Shown piece after piece: positions 47,045-56,427 of a stretch of DNA of 64,000 nt (position 1 is the stretch's first letter; each line of letters begins with the position of its first letter). Source of the DNA: Methanocella_A sp963792125 (GTDB lineage: Archaea; Halobacteriota; Methanocellia; Methanocellales; Methanocellaceae); contig CAWBVA010000013.1 in the NCBI GenBank assembly GCA_963792125.1, positions 62,001 to 126,000 on the forward strand. Direction: 5' to 3'. The notes under the pieces are model-generated. The model saw nothing but the letters and a program-made list of their open reading frames with translations. It did no database searches and was not told where the DNA came from. Both the position numbers and the translations under genes were made by a program.

Positions 47045-49132
47045 ATGGCCGCAAGCGTAATCTCCAGCACCACGAAGTGGAAAGAGTTCCTGACCAGGTA
47101 CTACAAGAACCAGATCGGACAGCTTGCGGTTTCCGAGACCAAGAACAAGGCGCTCGTCATCGAGTTCCCGCAGGTCAACAAGTTCGACGTCCGGCTGGCG
47201 GAAGAGCTGATCGCGAACCCGGACGTGGTGCTCGCACACGCGGAAGAAGCGCTCTCCATGGTGGACCTGCCGGTCAAGAAGGAGATATCCGCCCGCATAC
47301 GCGTGGCCAAAATGCCCAAGAAGACGCAGGTACGCGACCTGCGTAGCATCGACGTCAACCGGTTCCTGTCCATCGAGGGAACGGTACGGAAGATCACCGA
47401 CGTCCGGCCCCGTATCATCGAGGCGGCCTTCGAGTGTGCCCGGTGCAAGAACGTGACGATCATCCCGCAGGAGGGCGGTGGCAAATTCATCGAGCCGACG
47501 TACTGCTCCTGCAACGAGGAAAAGAAGGGCGTGTTCCGGCTCATCTACAGGGAGTCCCGGTTCGAGGACTACCAGCGCATCAAGATACAGGAGTCCCCTG
47601 ACGAGCTGAAGGGCGGCGAGCAGCCCCAGACTCTCGACATCAACGTGAGCGACGACCTGGCCGGCCAGGTCACCCCGGGCGAGCACATCACCGTCACCGG
47701 AATTTTGAGATCGGCACAGAAGATCAATAAGGACGGCAAGACAGCCTACTTCGACATTTATATGGACGGCAACTCCGTCGAGCTTGAGGAGCAGGAGTAC
47801 GACGAGGTCGAGATCTCCCCGGAGGACGAGGAAGAGATCATGCGGCTCTCGAAGGACAAGAGGGTTTATGACAAGATCTGCAGCTCCATCGCGCCGTCCA
47901 TCTACGGCTATGAAGAAGTAAAAGAGGCTATCGCCCATCAGCTGTTCAGCGGCGTGGTCAAGTCGCTGCCCGACGGCACCCGGATCAGAGGCGACATCCA
48001 CGTGCTGCTGGTCGGTGACCCGGGTATCGCCAAGTCGCAGATCCTGCGCTACGTGGTCAAGCTGGCGCCGCGGGGCGTCTACGCCTCGGGCAAGAGCGCG
48101 TCCTCCGCAGGTCTGACAGCCGCAGCCGTCAAGGACGAGTTCGACGGCCAGTGGACGCTGGAGGCAGGTGCGCTGGTGCTGGCCGACAAGGGTGTCGCCT
48201 GCATCGACGAAATGGACAAGATGAAGAACGAGGACCGGTCCTCGCTGCACGAAGGCATGGAAAGCCAGACCATCAGCGTGGCCAAGGCAGGCATCCTGGC
48301 GACGCTGAAATGCCGGTGCTCCATCCTCGGCGCTGCCAACCCGAAGCTCGGCCGCTTCGACCCCTACGAGAACATCCCGGAGCAGATCAACATGCCCCCG
48401 TCGCTCATGTCCCGTTTCGACCTGATCTTCATCCTGCAGGACAAGCCGGAAGAGCGCAGGGACGCGAACATCGCAGGCCATATCCTGAAGTCTCACTTTG
48501 CCGGCGAGCTCAATGAGCACCGGAAGAACGTCACGTCCAGCCACGTGACCGAGGACTCGGTCAAGACCGCCATGAAGGTGATTCAGCCGGAGGTCGACCC
48601 CAGGATGCTCCGCAAGTACATCGCCTACGCGAAGCGCAAGATTTTCCCGATCATGTCGGAGGATGCCCGGGAGCAGATCATCAACTTTTACCTTACCCTG
48701 CGTAAGCAAAGCGAAGGGGACAATGCTTCGATCGCGATCACCGCCCGACAGCTCGAAGGTCTGGTGCGCATCTCCGAGGCCAGTGCCCGGATGCGCCTCT
48801 GTGACCGGGTTACGACGGACGACGTGGAGCGGACCATCCGCATCGTTACGACGAGCCTGAAGCAGGTGGGCATGGACCAGGAGACCGGCAAGCTCGATAT
48901 CGACAGGCTCACGGTCGGTGTGGCGAAGTCGCAGCGCGATCGCATCAAGTCGCTGAAGCACATCATCGAAGAGCTGACCAAGGAATATGACGGGCCGGTG
49001 CCTGTCGATGCGGTCATAGACAAAGCGTCTGAAGGCGGCCTGACAAAAGATAAAGTAGAAAAAGAGCTAAAGAAACTGAAGGAGATAGGCGAGATATTCG
49101 AGCCGAAGTCCGGCCATGTAAGCCTATCCTGA
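47045..49132 (+). CDS. mcm: MCM replicative DNA helicase
   Basis: 695 residues. The N-terminal OB/zinc region has CARC and CSCN cysteines (about residues 138-165). The AAA+ domain has Walker A GDPGIAKSQIL (about 325), Walker B ACIDEMDKM (about 388) and the arginine finger in MSRFDLIFIL. A C-terminal winged helix is present. It is the replicative helicase; length is typical for archaeal MCM. It begins a possible operon with aIF2-beta and DUF424 (12-base gap). A TATA-like stretch ATATAGTGATATAG lies about 50 bases upstream. Confidence 0.96.
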   Translation: MAASVISSTTKWKEFLTRYYKNQIGQLAVSETKNKALVIEFPQVNKFDVRLAEELIANPDVVLAHAEEALSMVDLPVKKEISARIRVAKMPKKTQVRDLRSIDVNRFLSIEGTVRKITDVRPRIIEAAFECARCKNVTIIPQEGGGKFIEPTYCSCNEEKKGVFRLIYRESRFEDYQRIKIQESPDELKGGEQPQTLDINVSDDLAGQVTPGEHITVTGILRSAQKINKDGKTAYFDIYMDGNSVELEEQEYDEVEISPEDEEEIMRLSKDKRVYDKICSSIAPSIYGYEEVKEAIAHQLFSGVVKSLPDGTRIRGDIHVLLVGDPGIAKSQILRYVVKLAPRGVYASGKSASSAGLTAAAVKDEFDGQWTLEAGALVLADKGVACIDEMDKMKNEDRSSLHEGMESQTISVAKAGILATLKCRCSILGAANPKLGRFDPYENIPEQINMPPSLMSRFDLIFILQDKPEERRDANIAGHILKSHFAGELNEHRKNVTSSHVTEDSVKTAMKVIQPEVDPRMLRKYIAYAKRKIFPIMSEDAREQIINFYLTLRKQSEGDNASIAITARQLEGLVRISEASARMRLCDRVTTDDVERTIRIVTTSLKQVGMDQETGKLDIDRLTVGVAKSQRDRIKSLKHIIEELTKEYDGPVPVDAVIDKASEGGLTKDKVEKELKKLKEIGEIFEPKSGHVSLS

Positions 49133-49144
49133 GAGGGCGACGAC

Positions 49145-49550
49145 ATGGACTATGACGACCTGCTTAACCGCGGCAAATCGGAGTTGCCTGAGAACGTCGT
49201 GAGCCATAACCGATTTGAAGTCCCCGCGGCGAAGGTCACCCACGAGGGTAAGAAGAGCATCGTGACGAACTTCGGGGACATCTGCAGCACGCTGAACAGG
49301 GACCCGGATGTCGTGGCAAGATACCTGCTTGCGAGAGCTCGGCACAGCGGGCAGCCGCAGCGAAGGCCGGATATCCCTGAACGGTACGTTTTCCGCAGAC
49401 GATATCAATGCGGTCATCAAGAAGTACGTGGAGAGCTTCGTGATGTGCAGGGAGTGTCACCTGCCGGACACAAGGCTCCAGAAAGAGGGACGCCGCACGT
49501 TCATCAGGTGCGAGGCCTGCGGGGCGAAGTACGAGACCAGAGTGACATGA
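49145..49550 (+). CDS. Translation initiation factor aIF2 subunit beta (one frameshift)
   Basis: The N-terminal half contains NRFEVPAAKVTHEGKKSIVT. The C-terminal half carries the zinc ribbon CRECHLPD and CEACGAKYET in a second frame. Removing one base near 49329-49331 gives ARYLLRELGTAGSR, a conserved joint, and a protein of 134 residues. aIF2-beta helps bring initiator tRNA to the ribosome and is essential, so the break is most likely a sequence error. Confidence 0.88.
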
Positions 49551-49557
49551 AGGAAGG

Positions 49558-49858
49558 GTGATTCGGTTGTATCTGAAGGTATACAAGGTCGACAACGAAG
49601 TGCTGGTTGCCGTGTGCGACGAGAAGTACCTGGGAAAGGAGTTCTCCGACGGCAACGCGCAGCTGAATGTGTCGGAAAAGTTTTACGGAAATACACCGGC
49701 ATCCTGCCATGAAGTGGCGGCCGCGCTGCAGGACGCGACTATTGCCAACCTGGTGGGCGAGGAGAGCGTGGCCTGTGCCATCGGACGCCGGCGTCATCGA
49801 GGCGGACCACGTGATATACATCGCCAACGTCCCCCATGCGCAGATGATCTGCATGTGA
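49558..49858 (+). CDS. DUF424 protein (one frameshift)
   Basis: The first frame contains YLKVYKVDNEVLVAVCDEKY and ASCHEVAAALQDATIANLVG. The second contains VIEADHVIYIANVPHAQMIC. Removing one G at about 49783 joins them into a protein of about 99 residues, as in the archaeal DUF424 family, which is found next to aIF2-beta. Start is GTG 49558 or TTG 49567. Function unknown, possibly linked to translation. Confidence 0.75.
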
Positions 49859-49960
49859 CATGGCCCGGAAATACATAAACTTAAATATATAAAATTACTA
49901 TACAAAGTTATAAGGGCTGATCATGCGAACGGTTGGAGCCCTGACACAAAAATACTAAAA

Positions 49961-49990
49961 GATATATATAAAGAACAAGATTATATATTA
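49961..49990 (+). promoter_or_regulatory. TATA boxes before the Lrp gene
   Basis: GATATATATAAAG (49961-49973) and TTATATATTA (49981-49990) are two strong TATA-like boxes 67-95 bases upstream of the Lrp start. The second could allow an additional start or be an operator for Lrp itself. A third AT-rich box lies near 49880. Confidence 0.5.
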
Positions 49991-50056
49991 CAGCAGCGGA
50001 AAATGCTATTATCGCGGGAGCATGTCCCTCCCTGCTTTACAGGCGGTGCATAAAAC

Positions 50057-50635
50057 ATGGAAATCGATAAACTGAACAAGCGAATATTGCAGTTGCTACA
50101 GCGCGATGGCAGGATTACCTACAAAGACATCACCAAGGAGATGGACCGCGCGGAGTCCACCGTGCGCGAGCGGATCAGCTTCATGGAGGAGCAGGGCATC
50201 ATCGAGGGCTACACCGCCATCATCAACAAGCCCCGGGTGGGCCTGAACTGCAGCGCCATCGTCTATTCCCGGGTACAGCCTACCCAGTTCGACGAGGTGG
50301 CAAACAAGCTGAAGCTGGTCAACGGCGTGCTCCAGATCTACCACACCAGCGGCGAGAAGAACATGACTTTTTTCATCACGGCCAGCGACTACGACGAGCT
50401 GAACCGCATCATCAAGATGAAGATCACCCCGCTGGGCGTCGACGACATGGACATCTCCATCATCATGAAGGCCGTGCGGGAGATCGCCGAGGTCAACATC
50501 CTGAGCGTCGACGAAAAGGAAGCCCTGGAAGCCACCCGGAAGAAGAAGGAGATGGCCCCGACACCTTCGCAGCTCAAGGGCAGCGGCATGAAGCTGGGCG
50601 AAGCGCTCAAGGTCGGCATCGGCAAGTTCAAGTAA
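50057..50635 (+). CDS. Lrp/AsnC family regulator with C-terminal extension
   Basis: 192 residues: winged helix (ILQLLQRDGRITYKDITKEM, STVRERISFMEEQGII) and an RAM-like effector domain to about residue 150. A basic tail KKKEMAPTPSQLKGSGMKLG of about 40 residues follows, longer than usual Lrp proteins (about 150). It may regulate itself or amino-acid metabolism; the target is not evident here. Confidence 0.87.
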   Translation: MEIDKLNKRILQLLQRDGRITYKDITKEMDRAESTVRERISFMEEQGIIEGYTAIINKPRVGLNCSAIVYSRVQPTQFDEVANKLKLVNGVLQIYHTSGEKNMTFFITASDYDELNRIIKMKITPLGVDDMDISIIMKAVREIAEVNILSVDEKEALEATRKKKEMAPTPSQLKGSGMKLGEALKVGIGKFK

Positions 50636-50857
50636 AGCTATCAAAATATCTCTTTTTTATTTCTCATATTTCCGGCAGCATCAGCTATCTACAAGGACGG
50701 TTGGGGCAAGCGCGCCTGCTTTGGTATGTCGGATGCTATCAGGCTATTGTTGGCTTATCAGCTTATAGCCGTTATCAGGAGATCGTCGAACTAAATATCG
50801 GCACTGAACGTTGTGTAGACTGAGACGCCATCTGACTCGAAGTTTAGTCATTCGTGT
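50636..50857. other. Intergenic region, no gene seen
   Basis: About 220 bases after the Lrp gene, beginning with a T-rich stretch that may end transcription. No gene, RNA or hairpin of note is visible before the palindromic element that follows. Confidence 0.4.
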
Positions 50858-51064
50858 AATGTTGTATACGCTTAGCCGGCACTCAACACAGAGTACACAG
50901 AGTTCACAGAGTACACGAAGTCTTGATCGGAAGAGGCTACGGTGGCCCTTTCTTTAAACGTACTCTGTGTACCCTGTGAACTCTGTGTACCCTGTGAACT
51001 CTGTGTACTCTGTGAACTCTGTGTACTCTGTGTTGGGTACCTTATCAGCGTATGCAACATATCA
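50858..51064. repeat. Palindromic element of ~205 bp built from CTCTGTGTAC units
   Basis: The left arm reads ATGTTGTATACGCTTAGCC then CAACACAGAGTACACAGAG. The right arm is its inverse: repeated CTCTGTGTAC and CTCTGTGAA units, TGTGTTGGGTACC and AGCGTATGCAACATAT. The arms are imperfect and enclose about 45 bases without symmetry. The whole could fold into a long hairpin. Similar units occur in the 18.4-kb repeat. The outermost ~25 bases recur alone at 21325-21349. Confidence 0.7.
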
Positions 51065-51107
51065 TGAATGACAATACATTGTGCCAGGTGCCGACCAGTA
51101 AAAAAGT

Positions 51108-51848
51108 CTATAAATCAATGACCATACCGTCGTAGCCCAGCGGGTATGTCTTGATCGCCTCGTCATGCGCCGGAAACATGTGGCTCAGGTGTACCAGCAC
51201 TGTCTGCTTAGCGTTTATCTGCTCCGCGAGCTTCATGGCGTCCGCCGCGTTCATGTGCTTGGAGATGCGGATGTGCGGGGGCACGATCGCATCGGCGATC
51301 AGCAGGTCAGCGTCCCTCATCAGCGCAAGGCTCTCCGCAGGGATGTCCAGGTTCGTGTCGCCGGTGAAGACGGCCGTCTTACCCCGGTGCCTCACGCGCA
51401 TGCCGGTCGAAATTTCGATGGGCGGGTGGGTGACCTTGAACAATGTGAACTCCAGCTCGCCGATGGTGAACGGCCTGTGCAGTTCCTGGTCATGACGCTC
51501 GTGACCCATGAAGCTGTACTCGCCCAGCACGTAGTCGAGGACGCTTTTTTCACCGTACACAGGCATATTGTTCTTTATTCGCCAGAAGTCGCCGAAGCCC
51601 CCGGTGTGATCGCGGTGATAGTGCGACCAGACGATGGCGTCGAACTGTGTGATGTCATGTTCTAACAGTTGTGAGCGCAGGTCCGGCCCCGTCTCCACCA
51701 GCACGTTCACCGTGCCGTCGCTGAACAGGAAGCACGGCCGGTATCTCCTGCTGTGGCCGCCTTTCTTCGCGTCGAGGCAGGCAGGGCAGTTACAGCCGAT
51801 CTTGGGCGTGCCTACAGCATCACCTGTGCCGAGGAACATGATACGCAT
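51108..51848 (-). CDS. MBL-fold metallo-hydrolase (PhnP-like)
   Basis: 246 residues: SHYHRDHTGG (HxHxDH metal motif), TGDTNLDIP and a late LVHLSHMFPAHDEA. Near the N-terminus is a zinc-knuckle-like GCNCPACLDAKKGG, seen in the PhnP/Rv2407-type branch of cyclic phosphate and tRNA-processing hydrolases. Substrate unknown. A broken second copy of its first part lies upstream at 52388-52515. Confidence 0.87.
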   Translation of the reverse strand: MRIMFLGTGDAVGTPKIGCNCPACLDAKKGGHSRRYRPCFLFSDGTVNVLVETGPDLRSQLLEHDITQFDAIVWSHYHRDHTGGFGDFWRIKNNMPVYGEKSVLDYVLGEYSFMGHERHDQELHRPFTIGELEFTLFKVTHPPIEISTGMRVRHRGKTAVFTGDTNLDIPAESLALMRDADLLIADAIVPPHIRISKHMNAADAMKLAEQINAKQTVLVHLSHMFPAHDEAIKTYPLGYDGMVIDL

Positions 51849-51913
51849 GGCTATGGCATAGATGGCCGGACAAATGAATCTTTCGGGTATCGGTAGTATC
51901 AGCTACACTCTTA

Positions 51914-52339
51914 TCACGGCATATTGGGCTGCCGTTTCTTGAGGAACACGTTATAGAACCCCAGCGCGGCCATGAAGCCGGCGGTAATAACGAGCATGAG
52001 CATAAAAGCCTTGGGGCCAAGGCCGTCCTCGAAGATAGCCCAGATGATGCCCATTATTGTCAATAGCGATATCCCCAGTACCACGAGATGGCCCTGATAG
52101 CGTTTGAAAAACCAGGCCGTTAGAACGGACAACATGAATCCCGCAAAGAGCAACATTACCGCGCCGGGAGGATAATCCCCCGTAATTACCTTGATGCTGC
52201 CGAAATACAGCGGGACGAGGATCCCCGCAGTAACGCCGAGAGCGATGAGAATAACCATGAAGACCCTGGCGATCTTTACAATAGGGCCTTCCGAGTTTGT
52301 GTCTGAAGCGGTCCCCTTGCGCTCACCTCTTCCCATCAT
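51914..52339 (-). CDS. Four-helix membrane protein, unknown
   Basis: 141 residues with hydrophobic helices near residues 23-50, 61-78, 85-105 and 112-132, and a charged N-terminus (MMGRGERKGTASDT). No family is recognised. It is transcribed in the direction of the MBL gene, 65 bases upstream of it. Confidence 0.6.
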   Translation of the reverse strand: MMGRGERKGTASDTNSEGPIVKIARVFMVILIALGVTAGILVPLYFGSIKVITGDYPPGAVMLLFAGFMLSVLTAWFFKRYQGHLVVLGISLLTIMGIIWAIFEDGLGPKAFMLMLVITAGFMAALGFYNVFLKKRQPNMP

Positions 52340-52387
52340 TTAGAAGCCTGCCAGTTGATCACTGTCAGACAGTTATTAAAATGTGCT

Positions 52388-52515
52388 ACAAAATAATAGC
52401 GACGTTCACGGTGGCTGCACTGAACTGGAAGCACGGCCGGTTGCGATAGCGGCAGCCGCCTTTCTTCGCGTCTGTGCAGGCCGGGCAGGAGCAGTCGATC
52501 CCGGGCGTGCCTCAG
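52388..52515 (-). pseudogene. Fragment duplicating the 5' part of the MBL hydrolase
   Basis: The minus strand reads GTPGIDCSCPACTDAKKGG, then RYRNRPCFQFSAATVNV, which parallels GTPKIGCNCPACLDAKKGG, RRYRPCFLFSDGTVNV of the intact gene at 51108-51848. The match ends there and no start or downstream motif is present. It is a partial duplication and sits in a gap between two other genes. Confidence 0.75.
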
Positions 52516-52541
52516 CTTAAAGATTCAAAGATTATGAGATA

Positions 52542-53087
52542 ATGTTCATTATACCTCTGCTCCTTAATATCTTAGTCTTGATCCTGATGCTTAGTAGAGT
52601 CTTTACCCTGCTCGTATGTATTGTCGCTGTCACGCTTGCCTTACCGGATGCAACCGCGGCATCCACGGGCATACTGGCCGGTACCATCACTGACCTGGAT
52701 GGGAATGGTATCCAGGGAGCCAGCGTATCGTTGTACCGGGGCCAGAACCTCGTGATCGTGGAGAGGAATCCCCAGACGACGATCAGTGACCCATCGATCG
52801 GGCAGGTCGGACATTACGGATTCAAGGGTCTGTCACCGGGCCGGTATAAAGTCGTCGTCCGGAAGTCGACGGGGGCAGGCGAGGAGTATACGGCAGAGCA
52901 GCAGGTCTCGGTCACCACAGGGACGGTGATACAGGACATAGTGCTCGACATCCCCGAGCCCGCCAGCCAGCCTGTGGCGACTTATGACCCGTTCAGGGAC
53001 GCGCCGAAGACCGATGGTTTCGGGGCCCCGGTCGCGGTCCTTTCCATGGCTGTAGCGTTGTACCTGCTATTGCAGCGGGAACGATAG
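52542..53087 (+). CDS. Exported carboxypeptidase-regulatory-like domain protein
   Basis: 181 residues. A hydrophobic N-terminal signal (first ~40 residues) is followed by a CarboxypepD_reg-like beta domain (about 45-135: GTITDLDGNGIQGASVSLYR, GHYGFKGLSPGRYKVVVRK). A C-terminal hydrophobic helix (VAVLSMAVALYLLLQ) and a basic end follow. It is probably membrane-anchored with the domain outside. An internal ATG at 52587 could be the true start. Confidence 0.75.
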   Translation: MFIIPLLLNILVLILMLSRVFTLLVCIVAVTLALPDATAASTGILAGTITDLDGNGIQGASVSLYRGQNLVIVERNPQTTISDPSIGQVGHYGFKGLSPGRYKVVVRKSTGAGEEYTAEQQVSVTTGTVIQDIVLDIPEPASQPVATYDPFRDAPKTDGFGAPVAVLSMAVALYLLLQRER

Positions 53088-53228
53088 CTAGAGATGCGGC
53101 CGCCTGTGCGGGCTGTAAAAATAAATAATCATCGTGCCGCCATCGGTTACGGGATCAGGATAATAGTCATACGTCGCCCTCCCGGGCGCTGACATCCGAT
53201 GGCTAAGGTGGAATCCGGAGGTAGTGTG

Positions 53229-54053
53229 ATGCCAAACAACCCAAAGAATAGTAAGATAATGGTTATGATCGGTATCGTTGTCATCGCGATCGCGGTGATA
53301 GCGGTCGTGGGATTACTGTCGCTCACAGGCTACGGCCTCTGGACCGTGGTCGGAGCTGGCTATGTGGGCGTGCAGGATACGTTCGGCAGTGTGGACCCCA
53401 ACATCCTGAGCAGTGGGCTTCACCTTAAGGCGCCCTGGACGACCGTCATCAAGTACGATGCCCGGACCCAGTCCATCGACATGACGGGCGTCAACGATGC
53501 TACTGCGCTAACCGTCGAAGGGCTGACCATCAAAATGTCCGCCACGACGCTGTACCACATCGCCCCGGGCCAGGCGACGAGCATCTACAAGACGCTCGGT
53601 ACTGAATACGAGGAGACAATCGTCGTGCCTGAGGTGCGGGGAGCGCTGCGCGAGGAGATCGCCAAGTACAAGGCCGATGAGATATATTCCCAGGAGCGGG
53701 GCGGCATCGCCCGGTCTGTCAAGGATAACCTCAACGCCCGGCTTAACGACCGGGGGATTTACATCGATGACGTGATCATCCGCACAGTCATCCTCCCGGA
53801 TCAACTGACCCAGGCCATCCAGGCCAAGCAGACGGCTGAGCAGCAGATCCAGCAAAAGCTCTTTGAGGTCGACCGGGAGAAGGCCGAGGCCGAACGCAAG
53901 CGACAGGAGGCCCAGGGCATCGCCGACTCCAACCGTATCATTGCGGGGTCACTGAGCGACAACTACCTGCAGTGGTACTGGATCGAGAAAGTAGCGGCAT
54001 CTGGCAATACGATCTACGTGCCAAGCGATATGCCCCTGGTCAAGACGATCTGA
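53229..54053 (+). CDS. SPFH/band 7 (prohibitin-like) membrane protein
   Basis: 274 residues. I chose ATG 53229 because it has a GGAGGT site 7 bases before it; the ATG at 53199 lacks one. One membrane helix at about 14-36 is followed by an SPFH domain (VGAGYVGVQDTFGSV, GLHLKAPWTTVIKYDAR) and a coiled-coil region rich in Glu, Lys, Gln and Ala (about 195-240). These proteins form large rings on membranes and often guard membrane proteases. No partner NfeD or FtsH gene is adjacent. Confidence 0.88.
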   Translation: MPNNPKNSKIMVMIGIVVIAIAVIAVVGLLSLTGYGLWTVVGAGYVGVQDTFGSVDPNILSSGLHLKAPWTTVIKYDARTQSIDMTGVNDATALTVEGLTIKMSATTLYHIAPGQATSIYKTLGTEYEETIVVPEVRGALREEIAKYKADEIYSQERGGIARSVKDNLNARLNDRGIYIDDVIIRTVILPDQLTQAIQAKQTAEQQIQQKLFEVDREKAEAERKRQEAQGIADSNRIIAGSLSDNYLQWYWIEKVAASGNTIYVPSDMPLVKTI

Positions 54054-54153
54054 GCGTACGCCGCCATTTTTTTAAGTGGCCGGCTCTTTCGCCACCTATA
54101 GCAGACCTCAGTCTGTGGGCTTTGCGTGCCCGTATGATTCATGAAAAACATAA

Positions 54154-54182
54154 GGGAGAACCTTATACGCTACGGTTCTCCC
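54154..54182. terminator. Bidirectional terminator hairpin
   Basis: GGGAGAACC (54154-54162) and GGTTCTCCC (54174-54182) form a 9-bp stem with an 11-base loop between two convergent genes. No long T-run is present on either side, so the strength is uncertain. Confidence 0.5.
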
Positions 54183-54201
54183 GCGGCCATGCCCAAACGG
54201 C

Positions 54202-55488
54202 TCAGGAGCTCTGCCCGTCGTTGAGCTTGAGGTTAATGCGCTCTTCGAACTGTCCGACTGCCCGGACCATGTCGTCCTGGGTGAGCTTGGTGCGGTCCTC
54301 GGTGAGGGCGTTCAGCACAGCCTCACGAACGACCAGCCGCAGGTCTGAGCCGGAGTAGTTCTCGGTCATGGACGCAAGCTGTCTCATGTCGAACTTGCCC
54401 TCGATGGGTGCCAGGACCATCTGGAAGATCTTCTCCCGCATATCTGTATCAGGCAACGGGAACATGACGATCTCGTCGAACCGTCTCCAGGCCGCGTTGT
54501 CAAGCAGCTTGGGATGGTTCGTCGCACCAATCAGCAGGACGCCGTCGTTGACCAGGCTGATGTCGTCGATACATTTGAGCAGCGTGTTCACGGCCCGCTT
54601 CAGGGCAGCGTGCTCGTCGGACGTCCGGGTCTTGGCCACGAAGTCGAACTCGTCGATGAACAGGATGCACGGGCTCATCTTTTTGGCCAGCTCGAACACT
54701 TTGTCAAGATTCTTGGACGTCTCGCCGAGGTACTGCGACGTGATCATCGACAGCTTCACCTCGAGGAACGGCAGCCCCAGACGGGCGGACATCGCTCTCG
54801 CGGTGGAAGTCTTGCCGGTTCCCGGAGGGCCGACGAACAGCAGCTTGCCGATCTCGCGTAATCCTATTTTCCGCAGGTAGTCCCGGTACTCGATGGCCTT
54901 GACGATTTTCCCGACCTCGGCTTCCTGTTCCTTCGTCAGGACGATGTCGTCCAGCTTCTGGCCCACCTCGTCCGGGGAGACCATGTGGACAAGCTTGAGC
55001 ATGTCAACGCCTTCGTCACCCTCTTCCGCAACGGTCTTGCTTAAGCCTTCGATCCAGGCCTTATCCGACTCCTTGGTCGGGTTGCGGGCGCGCACCTCCT
55101 TGTAGTTGACATCGATGGTGCCGTAGTTCTGGTAATAATAGGCAAGCACCGGGTTCTTGTGGATCCGGTCGTTCACTTCCTTCCGGGCGAACCACTTGGT
55201 GCCCAGGTCCAGGACAGTGAGCGTATAGATGGAGCCGAACTCGTCGAAGTTCACGAAAGGCAGCGACGACATGATCGAGCTGGCGTCCTCGAGATTGTAT
55301 ATCGCCTTGATGTCCGAGTCCACCACTTTGATGGGCCGGTTGACATTCTTCTCCTTCACGTCCCAGTAGTGCTTCCTGATGTTCGGCGGGAGGTCGTCTA
55401 CCGTAAGCGTACTGGAGTTGTTATAGATTTCTGCGGTCAGCAGGAGCTCGAGCACATCGAGCAATGCTGTGTCGTTCACGTTTGCCAT
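54202..55488 (-). CDS. AAA-family ATPase (CDC48/FtsH-like fold, single module)
   Basis: 428 residues. The first ~190 residues are an unrecognised N-terminal domain. The AAA module has Walker A GPPGTGKTSTARA (about residue 222), Walker B ILFIDEFDFV (about 275), sensor 1 LLIGATNHPK and arginine finger RRFDEIVMF. The C-terminal lid follows. It may remodel or unfold a protein substrate. It lies 124 bases after the end of the prepilin peptidase gene in the same direction, so it may belong to that operon or have its own promoter. Confidence 0.88.
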   Translation of the reverse strand: MANVNDTALLDVLELLLTAEIYNNSSTLTVDDLPPNIRKHYWDVKEKNVNRPIKVVDSDIKAIYNLEDASSIMSSLPFVNFDEFGSIYTLTVLDLGTKWFARKEVNDRIHKNPVLAYYYQNYGTIDVNYKEVRARNPTKESDKAWIEGLSKTVAEEGDEGVDMLKLVHMVSPDEVGQKLDDIVLTKEQEAEVGKIVKAIEYRDYLRKIGLREIGKLLFVGPPGTGKTSTARAMSARLGLPFLEVKLSMITSQYLGETSKNLDKVFELAKKMSPCILFIDEFDFVAKTRTSDEHAALKRAVNTLLKCIDDISLVNDGVLLIGATNHPKLLDNAAWRRFDEIVMFPLPDTDMREKIFQMVLAPIEGKFDMRQLASMTENYSGSDLRLVVREAVLNALTEDRTKLTQDDMVRAVGQFEERINLKLNDGQSS

Positions 55489-55612
55489 CGTTCACCAGTC
55501 CTGTATCGTAAAATGGAATTAATACGGGCCTACTACTTACATGTTACGGTTAGATAAACATTCTCGTTCACGACACAAGAGATACAAAAGAGCAGCGACT
55601 GGCGAAGCGATC

Positions 55613-56414
55613 TCATCTACCGAGAAGGGTCGAAACGATCATCATCAGGATGTCGCCGTAGAAAACAGCGGCCAGGAAGCCCAGGGTGATAGGGATGAGG
55701 AAGGGCAGCTTGGGCGTCACCCAGACTTTTTCCCCGATCTTGCCCTCGCTGTGCCATTTCGAGAGCTCGTCGAGAGTGATGATCGTCTAATTCCGGGCCT
55801 TTGAACGTCATGTGCTTTTCTACACGGCCGTCGGTCTCCTCATAGTGGTGCATCAGGCGCAGGTGCTTGCCTTTTAGCTGGCTGATGGCAGCCTTGTACC
55901 CGGTGAATGCGCCTATCGGGTTGGAGATCACTTCGCCGAACGGGGCGGTGAGCAGGTTATAGACAAGCATGCCAAGCGGCACGATGATCGTCAGCACCAC
56001 GGCGTTGCCCAGCACGGAAAGGGAGAACACCGGAGACATGACGTTGTTCGCGATGGGGAAACTCATGCCGGCCAGCTCGATGATCGGGTACAGCGGGAAC
56101 ATGAGCGCGATGGCGATAAGCGATTTGGCGTCCGCGCCTCCGAATCCGCCCACTTTGAAAATGATGTATACGAGCGCATAGATGAACGCTACGCCTGCGC
56201 CCAGCCAGAGGAGAAAGCCGAGGTCGAAATCGTTCAGCCAGAACGCGTAGAGATTGAAGAGAAGGGCGATGCCCCCCATGACATACCATAGCTTGTTAGG
56301 CGCGCGCCGTATCTTCCAGTCGGTCACGCAGGAGTAGCCGAGAATGACGATGGAAACGATGACCCGGAGTATGTCAAGCGTATTATCCCACTGGAACACG
56401 TATGGCAGGGGCAT
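55613..56414 (-). CDS. Archaeal prepilin peptidase, A24 family (one frameshift)
   Basis: The first frame has about six membrane helices with the catalytic Asp pair: CVTDWKIRRAPNKLW (first) and GGFGGADAKSLIAIAL (second, GxGD-like). The last part, VWVTPKLPFLIPITLGFLAA, is in a second frame that ends at 55613; one extra base lies near 55785-55790. The whole is about 266 residues, typical for FlaK/TadV-like class III peptidases. It cleaves the signals of archaeal pilins or archaellins. It lies 13 bases after the actin-like gene. Confidence 0.83.
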
Positions 56415-56427
56415 AAAAATGGACGGG

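Noticed and set aside
47018..48961. A 647-codon open frame on the minus strand
   Set aside because: It is antisense to mcm over its whole length. The composition (His, Leu, Asp, Val rich) is what the complement of a GC-rich archaeal gene yields, and no domain is recognisable.
50880..51035. Short tandem units near CTCTGTGTAC that could suggest a CRISPR array
   Set aside because: The units are only about 10-20 bases, have no unique spacers of regular length, and occur as inverse copies. It is a hairpin repeat.
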